The translations under genes were made by a program, and so were the position numbers. 64,000 bases of DNA, from contig NZ_BMYT01000004.1 in assembly GCF_014652415.1 (NCBI RefSeq), positions 212,127 to 276,126 on the forward strand, in the 5' to 3' direction. The notes beneath the pieces are model-generated. The model ran no database searches and was not told the origin of the DNA. It saw only the letters and a program-made list of their open reading frames with translations. Below, one piece after another: positions 18,336 through 25,998 of this stretch (position 1 is its first letter; each line of letters opens with the position of its first letter). Source of the stretch: Affinundibacterium macrobrachii (GTDB taxonomy: Bacteria > Pseudomonadota > Gammaproteobacteria > Burkholderiales > Burkholderiaceae_D).

Positions 18336-18715
18336 TGTGCGCTCTACAAGCTTTGATGTTGGCATCTCTAGGTAGCAAAAAATCAAAATTGGAGGTAAGT
18401 GGTAGGAGCCGAAGATTCCCGCCCCTTCAAGGGGCGGGTTAGGGTGGGGATGGGTTTAATTTGCACAGGAAGTACGTCAATTAATCGATTGAAACCCATC
18501 CCCATCCCAACCTGTCACCGCGCCGCTTATAAGCGGCTTAGAAATTGATGGCGCAAAGCATGCTTTGCGAAACCCCACCAATTTCCCCTTGAAGGGGAAG
18601 GAGTAAACGGAGCGTTTTAGCCGTTTCAGGATCGTCCTTATTTTAGTTGACACCTACGCAGTTACATTCTCCATATTACATTTAACCACGCTTTATTTTG
18701 ACAGAGATCCACCCA
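18336..18715. other. intergenic region before the SDR gene
   Basis: The 380-bp gap is mostly the palindromic repeat mosaic (18415-18603). I see no gene and no clear promoter in the remainder; 18640-18715 is AT-rich and probably contains the start signals for the SDR gene. Confidence 0.6.
18415..18603. repeat. mosaic of palindromic intergenic repeats
   Basis: Four hairpin units lie in a row. First, CCCGCCCC-TTCAA-GGGGCGGG (18418-18438). Second, a 21-bp inverted pair around GGGGATGGGTTT (18437-18457) and AAACCCATCCCC (18492-18512), 19 of 21 matching. Third, GCAAAGCATGCTTTGC near 18553-18568. Fourth, TTCCCCTTGAAGGGGAA near 18583-18599. A GCCGCTTATAAGCGGC palindrome lies between (about 18522-18537). 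No coding potential is evident. It resembles GC-rich REP-type elements and interrupts the space between the photolyase operon and the SDR gene. Confidence 0.75.
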
Positions 18716-19417
18716 ATGCAATGTCAATCCTTCCCAGAACAATTTCGCGCATGCGTGATCGGTGCGAGCGGTGCCATCGGTGCAGCATTTGTCAGCGCCT
18801 TGCAGCACAATCCACGCTGCGCCGAGGTCGTCGCACTGCATCGACACTCAGATCCAGCAATCGATTTGACTGATGAAGCCAGCATACAAAACGTGGCAGA
18901 ACAGATCAAAGCAAAAGGACCGTTTCATTTGATTATTCACGCCGCTGGTATTTTGCATCAGCAAGAATTTATGCCCGAGAAAAAATTAGGTGACTTGAAC
19001 ATGGCGCAAATGCAAGCGACCTTTATGGTGAATACCTTTGGCCCCGCGATCGTGCTGCGACATTTTTCCAAGCTACTCGATAAACAGCGTGGTGTGTTCG
19101 CGCTGCTTTCGGCGAAGGTGGGTAGCATAGAAGACAATCGTCTTGGTGGTTGGTATAGCTATCGTGCATCAAAAGCGGCATTGAATATGATGATCAAAAC
19201 TGCCGCCATAGAAATTAAACGAACCCAGCCCAATGCAATCGTGTTTGCGCTACATCCGGGTACAGTCAATTCGGCACTATCACAACCTTTTCGTGGTGCA
19301 GAGATTGGTCGACCCGCCGAGCAAGCAGCGCAAGAAATGTTAGAAGTGATTGATCGACTACAAGCAGACGATCACGCGAGTTTCTTGAGTTATAAAGGAG
19401 AGCGCTTGCCGTGGTAA
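18716..19417 (+). CDS. SDR-family oxidoreductase (CsgA-like)
   Basis: The 233-residue NAD(P)-binding protein has the Rossmann motif GASGAIGAAF, an HAAG segment (LIIHAAGIL) and the YRASK catalytic pair (SYRASKAALNMM). It ends with FLSYKGERLPW, as in the C-signal-like SDRs that often accompany cryptochrome clusters. I prefer the ATG at 18716, with GAGA about eight bases upstream, over a TTG at 18698. The substrate is unknown. It may belong functionally to the light island, though a repeat-rich gap separates it. Confidence 0.87.
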   Translation: MQCQSFPEQFRACVIGASGAIGAAFVSALQHNPRCAEVVALHRHSDPAIDLTDEASIQNVAEQIKAKGPFHLIIHAAGILHQQEFMPEKKLGDLNMAQMQATFMVNTFGPAIVLRHFSKLLDKQRGVFALLSAKVGSIEDNRLGGWYSYRASKAALNMMIKTAAIEIKRTQPNAIVFALHPGTVNSALSQPFRGAEIGRPAEQAAQEMLEVIDRLQADDHASFLSYKGERLPW

Positions 19418-19498
19418 TAACTGGTTTGTAAAGTTAGAATGCGCTTACCCCCAATGTAACCTCTAGGTAATTCATTTAATCAAGAAAGCGAGTAGTGC

Positions 19499-20887
19499 AT
19501 GCAAAAAATGACGATTCAACTGTGGTTGAAACGGAGCTTGTCTTTAGCGCTGATTCAGTTGCTGCTTGCCTGTGCTGCGATAGACCCGAATCACATACTC
19601 ACGCGTGGGTTCGGAAATAATGCCCCTGCGGCTGGCGTCGCGTTAGATAGCGATACCAAGCAACGTGCTTATGATTTTGTATGGAACCGCGTCAATGAGG
19701 CTTATGTTGACCCTAACTTGAATGGCGTAGATTGGAAGAGAGTTGGTGAAGAATATCAACCACGTATTTTTAGTGCGCCAAGTGATGAAGCATTTTGGAA
19801 AAGTTTAGACAACATGGTGGGCGAACTGGGCGATGCGCACACCCGTGTGCTATCAGCAAAACAATATGCGTATTTTAAAGAGAAGGCGGCTTACACCATT
19901 GGTTTAGGTGTCGCGGAATTGCAAGGCGAATTGATTGTGACGGGTGTTGCGAAAGATTCGCCCGCTGAAAAAGCGGGTATCACCAAAGGTAATCGTCTAT
20001 TAAAAATTGAAGGCGTCGATGCAAATGAATGGTGGCGTTTTCAGTTGAGTAAGGTACGCAAAAATTCCTCGGAGCGAGCGCAAGCCAAGTCGGTGAAGCG
20101 CATATTAAATAGCGGTGACTTGGATGCTCCGAGCGACAACATCGCTCTACAAGTAGAACGGAATGATCGCAGCACTATGGATGTCGTTTTACAACGCACC
20201 CAATTGCCAGTAAGCGATAGTCTGAACGGCAAAATGTTGGATGAGCAGATTGGCTATATCCGCATGAGTAGTTTTGATGCCAGCTTGGGCAAACAAATCG
20301 AAGCTAATTACGACAAAGTGCGCGCGGCCAAAGGTTTAATCATTGATCTGCGTGGTAACGGCGGCGGCTCACTCGGCGTTTCTCTAGCCATGATGAATCA
20401 ATTAGTGCAAGGAACAGTGCCGATCGGTAAGCGCATTACGCGCAGCGGCAAACCACCGGCTCTGTTTTTTGGATTAATTAGCACCGGCAAATTAGAACTC
20501 GAACTACGCGGCGTGAAAAATCCTTATCTTGGCCCCGTGGTCGTTTTAGTCGATGGCGACAGTGCAAGCGCGAGTGAATTTCTCGCCAGCAGTTTGCAAG
20601 CCATAGGTCGCGCCAAAGTCTTAGGCGAAACAAGTTGCGGCTGCTTGCTCGGTTATATGGGCTACGCCAATGTACCCGGTGGTGGTGCCTTGGCGTATAG
20701 CGAAATCGACTTCGCCCCCGTCAATGGCAAACGCATAGAACGCGTCGGCGTGATTCCAGATCAGCAAGTGAGTTTGAACAAGATGGATTTGCGCGCAAAC
20801 AAAGATGCAGGCTTAGAAGCGGCAATTCAAACTTTAAAAAACATGCAGCAAGACAGCATCGTGAAATTAGCCAGTGCAATTGAATAA
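19499..20887 (+). CDS. S41-family C-terminal processing peptidase, lipoprotein
   Basis: The N-terminus has a lipoprotein signal (hydrophobic LALIQLLLAC with lipobox Cys), so it is envelope-anchored. The 462 residues carry a PDZ-like module (about 135-230; SPAEKAGITKGNRLL) and a TSPc/S41 catalytic domain with GYIRMSSF, LIIDLRGNGGG and the nucleophile region VDGDSASASEFLASS. These proteases cleave C-terminal tails of exported proteins; the target is unknown. Compared with CtpA/Prc it is a short form. It stands alone, with no terminator recognised downstream. Confidence 0.9.
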   Translation: MQKMTIQLWLKRSLSLALIQLLLACAAIDPNHILTRGFGNNAPAAGVALDSDTKQRAYDFVWNRVNEAYVDPNLNGVDWKRVGEEYQPRIFSAPSDEAFWKSLDNMVGELGDAHTRVLSAKQYAYFKEKAAYTIGLGVAELQGELIVTGVAKDSPAEKAGITKGNRLLKIEGVDANEWWRFQLSKVRKNSSERAQAKSVKRILNSGDLDAPSDNIALQVERNDRSTMDVVLQRTQLPVSDSLNGKMLDEQIGYIRMSSFDASLGKQIEANYDKVRAAKGLIIDLRGNGGGSLGVSLAMMNQLVQGTVPIGKRITRSGKPPALFFGLISTGKLELELRGVKNPYLGPVVVLVDGDSASASEFLASSLQAIGRAKVLGETSCGCLLGYMGYANVPGGGALAYSEIDFAPVNGKRIERVGVIPDQQVSLNKMDLRANKDAGLEAAIQTLKNMQQDSIVKLASAIE

Positions 20888-21041
20888 ATTGAGCTGAGTG
20901 CCTTAGTATAAGCTCTGTCGGAAACTCCCTACTCCCGCAAGCGGCGGGGTTGCAAATTCGGGGGCAGCGGATGAGGGCGCCTCAGCAAATGCAAACGCAT
21001 TCAAGCAAGCAAACTCTAATTGCCAGTGCAATAAAACCAAA

Positions 21042-22004
21042 TCAATCCTCAAAACTAGCCAACTGCTGACGCTGGCGATTCACCACTAAACGCGTGACAT
21101 CCGGCCGAGAATAATGTCCAGCAACATCAAAATTCTGCCGTTCACGCCGAACGTGATTTCTATCCAAAGTCGCAATCAATAAACACTCTTGATCAATCAC
21201 GGGTTCGACAACCCAGCTACCATCCGGTGCAGCAATACACGAACCACCATTCGCCAAGACGTCCGGGCAACGTGCCAAAATCAGATCCAAATGCGGAGTA
21301 TCTACCGGAAAATCCTGTTTGCGCATCAAGCCAGATACGGCAATACTAAAACTACGGCCTTCCTTCGCAATAAAGCGCGTCAAGTCTTCGGTATTGCGCA
21401 AATTGCCAGGCCAAATCCCCACATGCAAATCTTCTCCTTGTGCATACAAAGCGGCACGCGATAAAGGCATCCAGTTTTCCCAACAATTCAAACCACCTAC
21501 AGTAAAACCATCCAGCGCATGCGTACGCAAACCATGTCCATCACCCGCCGCCCACGTCAGGCGCTCTTCGTAAGTCGGCATCAATTTTCTATGCACTGAT
21601 CCGATCACACCGTCAGCGCCGATATACACGCAAGAGCAATACACGCTATAACCCGTGCGATCTTTCGGACGCTCCAAACAACCGAGCATGATCGCGATCT
21701 GATACTGTTTCGCCGCCGCATAAAATGCATCAAGATCACCCGCTTCAATATCCACCCCTTGCGCCACATAATGCGAATGCAAATCCTTTTGCACCTCATC
21801 ATTAAAACGCGCACCATCGGTCAGATCTAACCAAAACGGATAACCGGGTAATAAAGTCTCACCAAAACAAACCAAGCGCGCACCTTGCTGTGCGGCTTGC
21901 TGTACGTAATCAAGCATTTTCGCAGTGGTGGCGATGCGGTTCAGCCAGACGGGGGCGATTTGAGCTAGAGCGACGGTGATTTTGTCTTGGTGATTGGTGA
22001 TCAT
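21042..22004 (-). CDS. nitrilase (carbon-nitrogen hydrolase superfamily)
   Basis: It hydrolyses nitriles to carboxylic acid and ammonia. From the ATG at 22004 the protein has 320 residues with the catalytic triad E49 (FGETLLPGYP), K140 (HRKLMPTYEE) and C174 (GGLNCWENWMPL). The CWENxMPL form is typical of true nitrilases, not amidases. A longer frame reaching 22112 would overlap the toxin gene and adds a non-family hydrophobic extension, so I rejected it. It lies 61 bp downstream of the toxin gene on the same strand. The physiological nitrile is unknown. Confidence 0.92.
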   Translation of the reverse strand: MITNHQDKITVALAQIAPVWLNRIATTAKMLDYVQQAAQQGARLVCFGETLLPGYPFWLDLTDGARFNDEVQKDLHSHYVAQGVDIEAGDLDAFYAAAKQYQIAIMLGCLERPKDRTGYSVYCSCVYIGADGVIGSVHRKLMPTYEERLTWAAGDGHGLRTHALDGFTVGGLNCWENWMPLSRAALYAQGEDLHVGIWPGNLRNTEDLTRFIAKEGRSFSIAVSGLMRKQDFPVDTPHLDLILARCPDVLANGGSCIAAPDGSWVVEPVIDQECLLIATLDRNHVRRERQNFDVAGHYSRPDVTRLVVNRQRQQLASFED

Positions 22005-22065
22005 GAGAATATTTGTGAGATAGAGTGGAAGAAGAATGTTGAATGGTGAAAGTATCAATCGAAAT

Positions 22066-22359
22066 TTAGTCTTGATAGCCAGCTTCGCGGTGATGTCGAA
22101 TCGCCAGAACAAGAATCACATCATCGATTTCTTCAAAACTGTATAACCCAACACAGCCAGTGTTGCCGCGTGAAATAATTAACTCGTGTAGATCATTTTT
22201 GATAGGGCGACCAATCAGCGGATGATGCTCCAGTAGCGAAATAGCTTCTTGAATTAAATCGACGGTTTGTAAGGCGATGTTAGGATCACTGTCGAACAAA
22301 AAATCGACGAGTCGTTCGAGATCATCAAGCGCCCGTTGTGAATAAATTATGCGCGCCAT
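22066..22359 (-). CDS. RelE/ParE-family toxin
   Basis: The 97-residue protein MARIIYSQRALDDLERLVDFL with IGRPIKNDLHELII and YSFEEIDDVILVLAIRHHREAGY shows the ParE/RelE toxin fold. RelE-type members cleave mRNA on the ribosome and ParE-type members poison gyrase; sequence by eye favours the ParE-like branch. It overlaps the antitoxin gene by 13 bp, the usual type II arrangement. No active-site damage is evident. Confidence 0.88.
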   Translation of the reverse strand: MARIIYSQRALDDLERLVDFLFDSDPNIALQTVDLIQEAISLLEHHPLIGRPIKNDLHELIISRGNTGCVGLYSFEEIDDVILVLAIRHHREAGYQD

Positions 22360-22661
22360 GGTTTGGCAGTGAGTTTTGTAGGCGCGACAGTTTTTTTCTT
22401 ACTCGCCGCGTCCATTTTTTTCTGAATACGGTCACGCAAGTGTTGATGAACCTCATCAGCCGCATAGCCCAATCCTGATTCTAAAGTCGCAGCACGCGCG
22501 GTCCGTGCGTCATTGATCAATGCAGCTTGTTTTTCTGCAGCGAGCGTCGCTTTACGAATCGCTTCCACCATAAAGGCATGTGGCGTGACACCCAAATCCA
22601 TCGCAGCAGCACTGGCTTTCTGCTTGAGTTCGTCGGGTAGTTTGAGTGATGTCGTGGACAT
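22347..22661 (-). CDS. ribbon-helix-helix antitoxin (CopG/ParD-like)
   Basis: The 104-residue protein has an N-terminal ribbon-helix-helix (SLKLPDELKQKASAAAMDLGV, about 5-45) for DNA binding and a Lys/Ala-rich C-terminus likely to wrap the toxin. It precedes and overlaps the RelE/ParE-type gene. Such antitoxins autorepress; upstream, the imperfect palindrome GGTAACAC-TAAA-GTAGCACC (about 22692-22711) could be its operator, but only 5 of 8 arm positions match. Confidence 0.85.
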   Translation of the reverse strand: MSTTSLKLPDELKQKASAAAMDLGVTPHAFMVEAIRKATLAAEKQAALINDARTARAATLESGLGYAADEVHQHLRDRIQKKMDAASKKKTVAPTKLTAKPWRA

Positions 22662-23081
22662 GGCAAGCCTCGGTGCTTTGAAAAAATAATGGGTAACACT
22701 AAAGTAGCACCTTTTGTTTTTCTGTGCAATGTAAGAGGCTGTTAATGTGTATTGTTTTTTAAATTATTGGATGGGGGTATGGAGTTGTACCTATCTGAGC
22801 CCGATCACGACGGCACCGCTGATTTTTCCAATGATAAGCAGTTGCTTAATTGGATGCGCTAATCGAGTAGTATAAATAACTGAGGGATTTACGGTGGACT
22901 GTGAAGTGATAATTTTGTCGATTTAGTGATGCTATGTTTGCGTTCAGTATAAGCAAGTCATGCTAGATTTCATGCGCACTTCAAGTGGCTTCGAACAAAT
23001 TATGTTTCTTTACTCGACAATTTAGTATTTATTTTTGTTAAATTAAATTAAAGTTAGACTCAACAAATAATATCGGAGTTT
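22662..23081. other. AT-rich intergenic region between antitoxin and orphan membrane protein
   Basis: This 420-bp gap contains the antitoxin promoter side on the left and AT-rich DNA on the right. A 27-codon frame (22779-22862, MELYLSEPDHDG...) is too short to call and may be a gene remnant. TCGGAG about six bases before the ATG at 23084-23086 is the ribosome site of the next gene. Nothing else is recognised. Confidence 0.5.
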
Positions 23082-23083
23082 TT

Positions 23084-23846
23084 GATGGAAAATATCGCTG
23101 TACCCTTTTATATGGACTGGAAATTTTGGGCTGTCGTTGTCTCAATTACTTCCCTAGTTTTGTCTCAACTTCCCCCTATTCACGTAATGTTGAAAAGAGC
23201 TAAACTTGACTTAGAGCTTTATTCAAAAATTTCAATCACGCATAAATTAGGTAATCCAAACCTTCAATTGCATCTTATTCTTAATAACATTGGAGGTCGT
23301 AGAGTCAGAGTTAAAGATATTAAGGTATCTATCTCAAAAGATGGGAAGCATTTGGTAGAGTTGCCAGCGCAAAATTACTTGCAGAATCAGAATGATCAAA
23401 ACACGGTTCTCTTTACGACCTTTTCTTTAAATCCAAGCGATGAGTGGGCACATATTACAAACTTTCTAAATTTTTTTAGCAGGGACGACGAAAGGGAGTA
23501 TCAAGAAATTGAGGGACGCCTACTCGCTGACTTTAGGGCGCATAAAAAAGAAATAAAAGATGATGAAAGTCATAAGGAGGTCTATGAACATCCAAGTGAA
23601 ATTGTTCTGCCTGCATTTACTTTTTTTGAAAAAAGGTTCTGTTGGAAGTCAGGTGAATATGGCATGTCTATAACTGTTACAACCGACTCGAAATCCTCAG
23701 ATATTAGTAAAAACTATCGTTTTACATTATTTGAGTCGCATACGGAAACATTGAGTTCAATCAAAGAATATTTCAAATATGGTGGTGGTATTTACTGGAA
23801 TCCGAACACTCAGATGAGTGTAATATTAGAAGTAGCAGAGGCCTAG
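23084..23846 (+). CDS. hypothetical membrane-anchored protein, AT-rich, no recognised family
   Basis: The protein (about 254 residues, MENIAVPFYMDWKFW...) has one N-terminal membrane segment (about 14-34, FWAVVVSITSLVLSQLPPI) and then a hydrophilic, beta-rich cytosolic or periplasmic part (LHLILNNIGGRRVRVKDIKVSIS, VLFTTFSLNP, EIVLPAFTFFEKRF) with no motif I recognise. Codon use (AAA, ATT, TTT, AGA-type choices) is clearly more AT-rich than the flanking genes, suggesting recent acquisition. An additional ATG begins two bases earlier in the frame at 23082, giving the same protein plus one Met. It neighbours a toxin-antitoxin pair and a repeat element. Confidence 0.6.
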
Positions 23847-23953
23847 CAAGCGGTTCAAGCATGACGGCTTGTACTACGCGTCTTTTGTGTCTCTCGCTGA
23901 CGCTCGAACATTAGCACAAAATCGCTCCGTACCTGCCGAAGCTCAGCTGGGTG

Positions 23954-24766
23954 CTAAAAACAATGCTCAGCAGCAGGAAAACTCTTATCCTTCACAGCCG
24001 CCACATACTCCTTAATCGCCGCATCAATATTGGTTTGCCCCTCCATAAAATTCCTCACAAAACGTGCTTTGCGACCGGGGAACACGCCGAGTAAATCGTG
24101 CATGACTAAAACTTGGCCTGAGCAATCGGGGCCTGCGCCTATGCCTATGGTGGGGATGTGTAAGAGATCGGTGACTTCTTTTGCCAGGCCTGCGGGGATG
24201 GCTTCTAAGACTAATAAGCTTGCTCCAGCTTCTTGTAATAATTGCGCTTCGGCTTTGAGTAGATCTGCTGCTGCCGTGGTTTTGCCTTGGACTTTGTAGC
24301 CGCCTAATTGGTGCACTGACTGTGGCGTTAGGCCTAGGTGGGCGCAGACGGGGATGGCGCGTTCGGTCAGGAATTTGATGATGGGTGCGATCCATGTGCC
24401 GCCTTCGACTTTGACCATTTGCGCGCCAGCTTGTATCAACTGCACCGCGTTGTTAAATGCGGATTCGGGTGTGGCGTAGGTACCGAATGGCATGTCGGCG
24501 ATGATGAAGGCTTTGTCGTTACCGCGTGCGACGGCGGCGGTGTGATAGGCGACGTCGTTGTTGGTGACGGGCAGGGTGGAGCTATGGCCTTGGCATACCA
24601 TGCCGAGCGAATCGCCGATTAATAAAATCTCTACGCCGCATCGATCCATCATGGCGGCAAAGCTGGCGTCGTAGCAGGTCAACATGGTGATTTTTTCGCC
24701 TTGCTCGCGCAGGGTGTTGAGTGTCGTGATGGTGACCGCTTTGCGGTCTTGTAAGTATTCAGCCAC
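23954..24766 (-). CDS. panB: 3-methyl-2-oxobutanoate hydroxymethyltransferase
   Basis: This is the first step of pantothenate synthesis: transfer of a hydroxymethyl group from methylene-THF to alpha-ketoisovalerate. The 270 residues carry [32 protein letters not shown] (metal-binding Asp), [26 protein letters not shown] and [21 protein letters not shown], all PanB signatures. panC is not adjacent; its usual partner must lie elsewhere. Downstream of folK in the same direction but separated from it by DUF486 and an inverted-repeat element. Confidence 0.96.
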   Translation of the reverse strand: MAEYLQDRKAVTITTLNTLREQGEKITMLTCYDASFAAMMDRCGVEILLIGDSLGMVCQGHSSTLPVTNNDVAYHTAAVARGNDKAFIIADMPFGTYATPESAFNNAVQLIQAGAQMVKVEGGTWIAPIIKFLTERAIPVCAHLGLTPQSVHQLGGYKVQGKTTAAADLLKAEAQLLQEAGASLLVLEAIPAGLAKEVTDLLHIPTIGIGAGPDCSGQVLVMHDLLGVFPGRKARFVRNFMEGQTNIDAAIKEYVAAVKDKSFPAAEHCF

Positions 24767-25117
24767 GATGTTTCCTTTGGTTTGTGAAGTTCACATGTTA
24801 CTTATAAAGCGACATGATTTGGCTAATTTGGGCTAATTTAGGATGCTTGAAAAACTGTCCCAGCTAGGCGTAGCTTCGCAGACAGTACCTTGAGTACGGC
24901 AAGACGCTACAACAAGGCTGCGGCAGTTTTTTTAACCCAGATTTCCCATTAGGATTTGTGATGATGACGGATGCACTTTTTGAGGCAGTTTTGTTGCGAA
25001 TGAGGCGTCAATAGCGAGCTATTGACAACGAAGAGCAGCAAAAATGGCCAAAAATGCACCGTCAGCACACAAATAGCACTGCAGGTGCGCCTAATGGAAA
25101 ATCTGGGTTCAAGCATC
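24767..25117. other. intergenic region upstream of panB
   Basis: The 351-bp gap is nearly filled by the nested inverted-repeat element. Left of it, a tandem GGCTAATTTG/GGCTAATTTA (24821-24840) abuts the element. The panB promoter should lie within 24767-24840 or be supplied by the element; I could not assign it. Confidence 0.55.
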
Positions 25118-25121
25118 CTAA
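24838..25121. repeat. nested inverted-repeat element (about 284 bp)
   Basis: Outer ends TTAGGATGCTTGAA (24838-24851) and TTCAAGCATCCTAA (25108-25121) are perfect 14-bp inverted repeats. Inside is a second pair, AACCCAGATTTCCCATTAGG (24934-24953) and CCTAATGGAAAATCTGGGTT (25090-25109), 19 of 20 matching, bounding a 176-bp unit. The middle contains the palindrome GTCAATAGCGAGCTATTGAC (25007-25026). There is no coding frame of note and no target duplication found. The right end supplies the stop codon of the DUF486 gene. It looks like a MITE-like or stacked repeat. Confidence 0.8.
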
Positions 25122-25465
25122 CTTCTAAAAATAAAATACACAGCGCCCACTAAGCATAATCCCGCCCACACATAGTCTAACTTAAACGGCTGATTCATAT
25201 AGATCATCGAAAAAGGGACAAAGACTAAGAGCGTTAAGACTTCTTGCAGAATTTTGAGTTGCGCCAAACTGTACTGAGTGTAACCGATACGATTCGCGGG
25301 GACTTGGAGTAAGTATTCAAAAAGGGCGATGCCCCAACTAACAAATGCTGCAATATACCAAGCCTTGCTATTGAGATTCTTAAGGTGACCATACCATGCA
25401 AACGTCATGAAGACATTCGACAGGATTAAGAGACCAGTAGTTTGAATGATGACAGGGATTTGCAT
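25118..25465 (-). CDS. DMT-family / DUF486 small membrane protein
   Basis: The 115-residue protein has four membrane segments (VIIQTTGLLILSNVFMTFAWYG, AWYIAAFVSWGIALFEYLL, LTLLVFVPFSMIY, YVWAGLCLVGAVYFIFRS) and the conserved NRIGYTQYSLAQLKILQE loop of DUF486. The family is an orphan branch of drug/metabolite-transporter-like proteins; no substrate is known. Its TAG stop lies inside the right inverted repeat of the neighbouring element. It separates folK from panB. Confidence 0.9.
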   Translation of the reverse strand: MQIPVIIQTTGLLILSNVFMTFAWYGHLKNLNSKAWYIAAFVSWGIALFEYLLQVPANRIGYTQYSLAQLKILQEVLTLLVFVPFSMIYMNQPFKLDYVWAGLCLVGAVYFIFRS

Positions 25466-25493
25466 GGGCTGAGTTCGCTTAGACTAATGAGCG

Positions 25494-25970
25494 CTAGAGT
25501 TTTCGTATGCCTTGATCCGCCACTGCTGGGGCAAATTGATGGGCGGCGCCTTTGCCTGGGATCTGAACGAAGGGATCGAGCTGAAGTAGCGGAATTAAGA
25601 CGAAGGCGCGTTCCGTCATGCGTGGATGGGGCACGTTTAAGTGCGGCACGTCGATGATGTGTTGACCATAGAGCAGCAAATCGAGATCCAAGGTGCGCGG
25701 CGCGTTGCGATACGGACGTTCACGCCCGCATGATAATTCTAGAGCTTGTAAATGTTCAAGCAGGGCGAGCGCCTCTAATTCAGTGTTGACCGCAACCACG
25801 GCATTGATATAGTCATCGCCACTGGAGTCGATGGGGGCAGTGATAAACAGTGACGAGGCTTGCTCGAATTGTGTTTGCGGCAAACTACGGAGCTTTGTTA
25901 TTGCATATTCAACCATCGCGCGTGCATCGCCGAGGTTGGCACCGATCCCGATGTAGGCAGTGATGGTCAT
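25494..25970 (-). CDS. folK: 2-amino-4-hydroxy-6-hydroxymethyldihydropteridine pyrophosphokinase
   Basis: This folate enzyme moves pyrophosphate from ATP to the pterin alcohol. The 158 residues have AYIGIGANLGDA at the N-terminus and the HPPK signature RNAPRTLDLDLLLYG (about 91-106), followed by PHPRMTERAFVLIPL. Length is standard. It follows pcnB by 28 bp on the same strand, a common order in Burkholderiales. Confidence 0.96.
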   Translation of the reverse strand: MTITAYIGIGANLGDARAMVEYAITKLRSLPQTQFEQASSLFITAPIDSSGDDYINAVVAVNTELEALALLEHLQALELSCGRERPYRNAPRTLDLDLLLYGQHIIDVPHLNVPHPRMTERAFVLIPLLQLDPFVQIPGKGAAHQFAPAVADQGIRKL

Positions 25971-25998
25971 ACTGTTATTCTGTAATTTATTCTGTAGT

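Noticed and set aside
21042..22112. Longer nitrilase start at 22112
   Set aside because: It overlaps the toxin gene and adds 36 residues with no counterpart in nitrilases; the ATG at 22004 is better.
22779..22862. A 27-codon frame MELYLSEPDHDG... before the AT-rich protein
   Set aside because: Too short, start overlaps a G-run and no family is recognised; noted only as a possible remnant.
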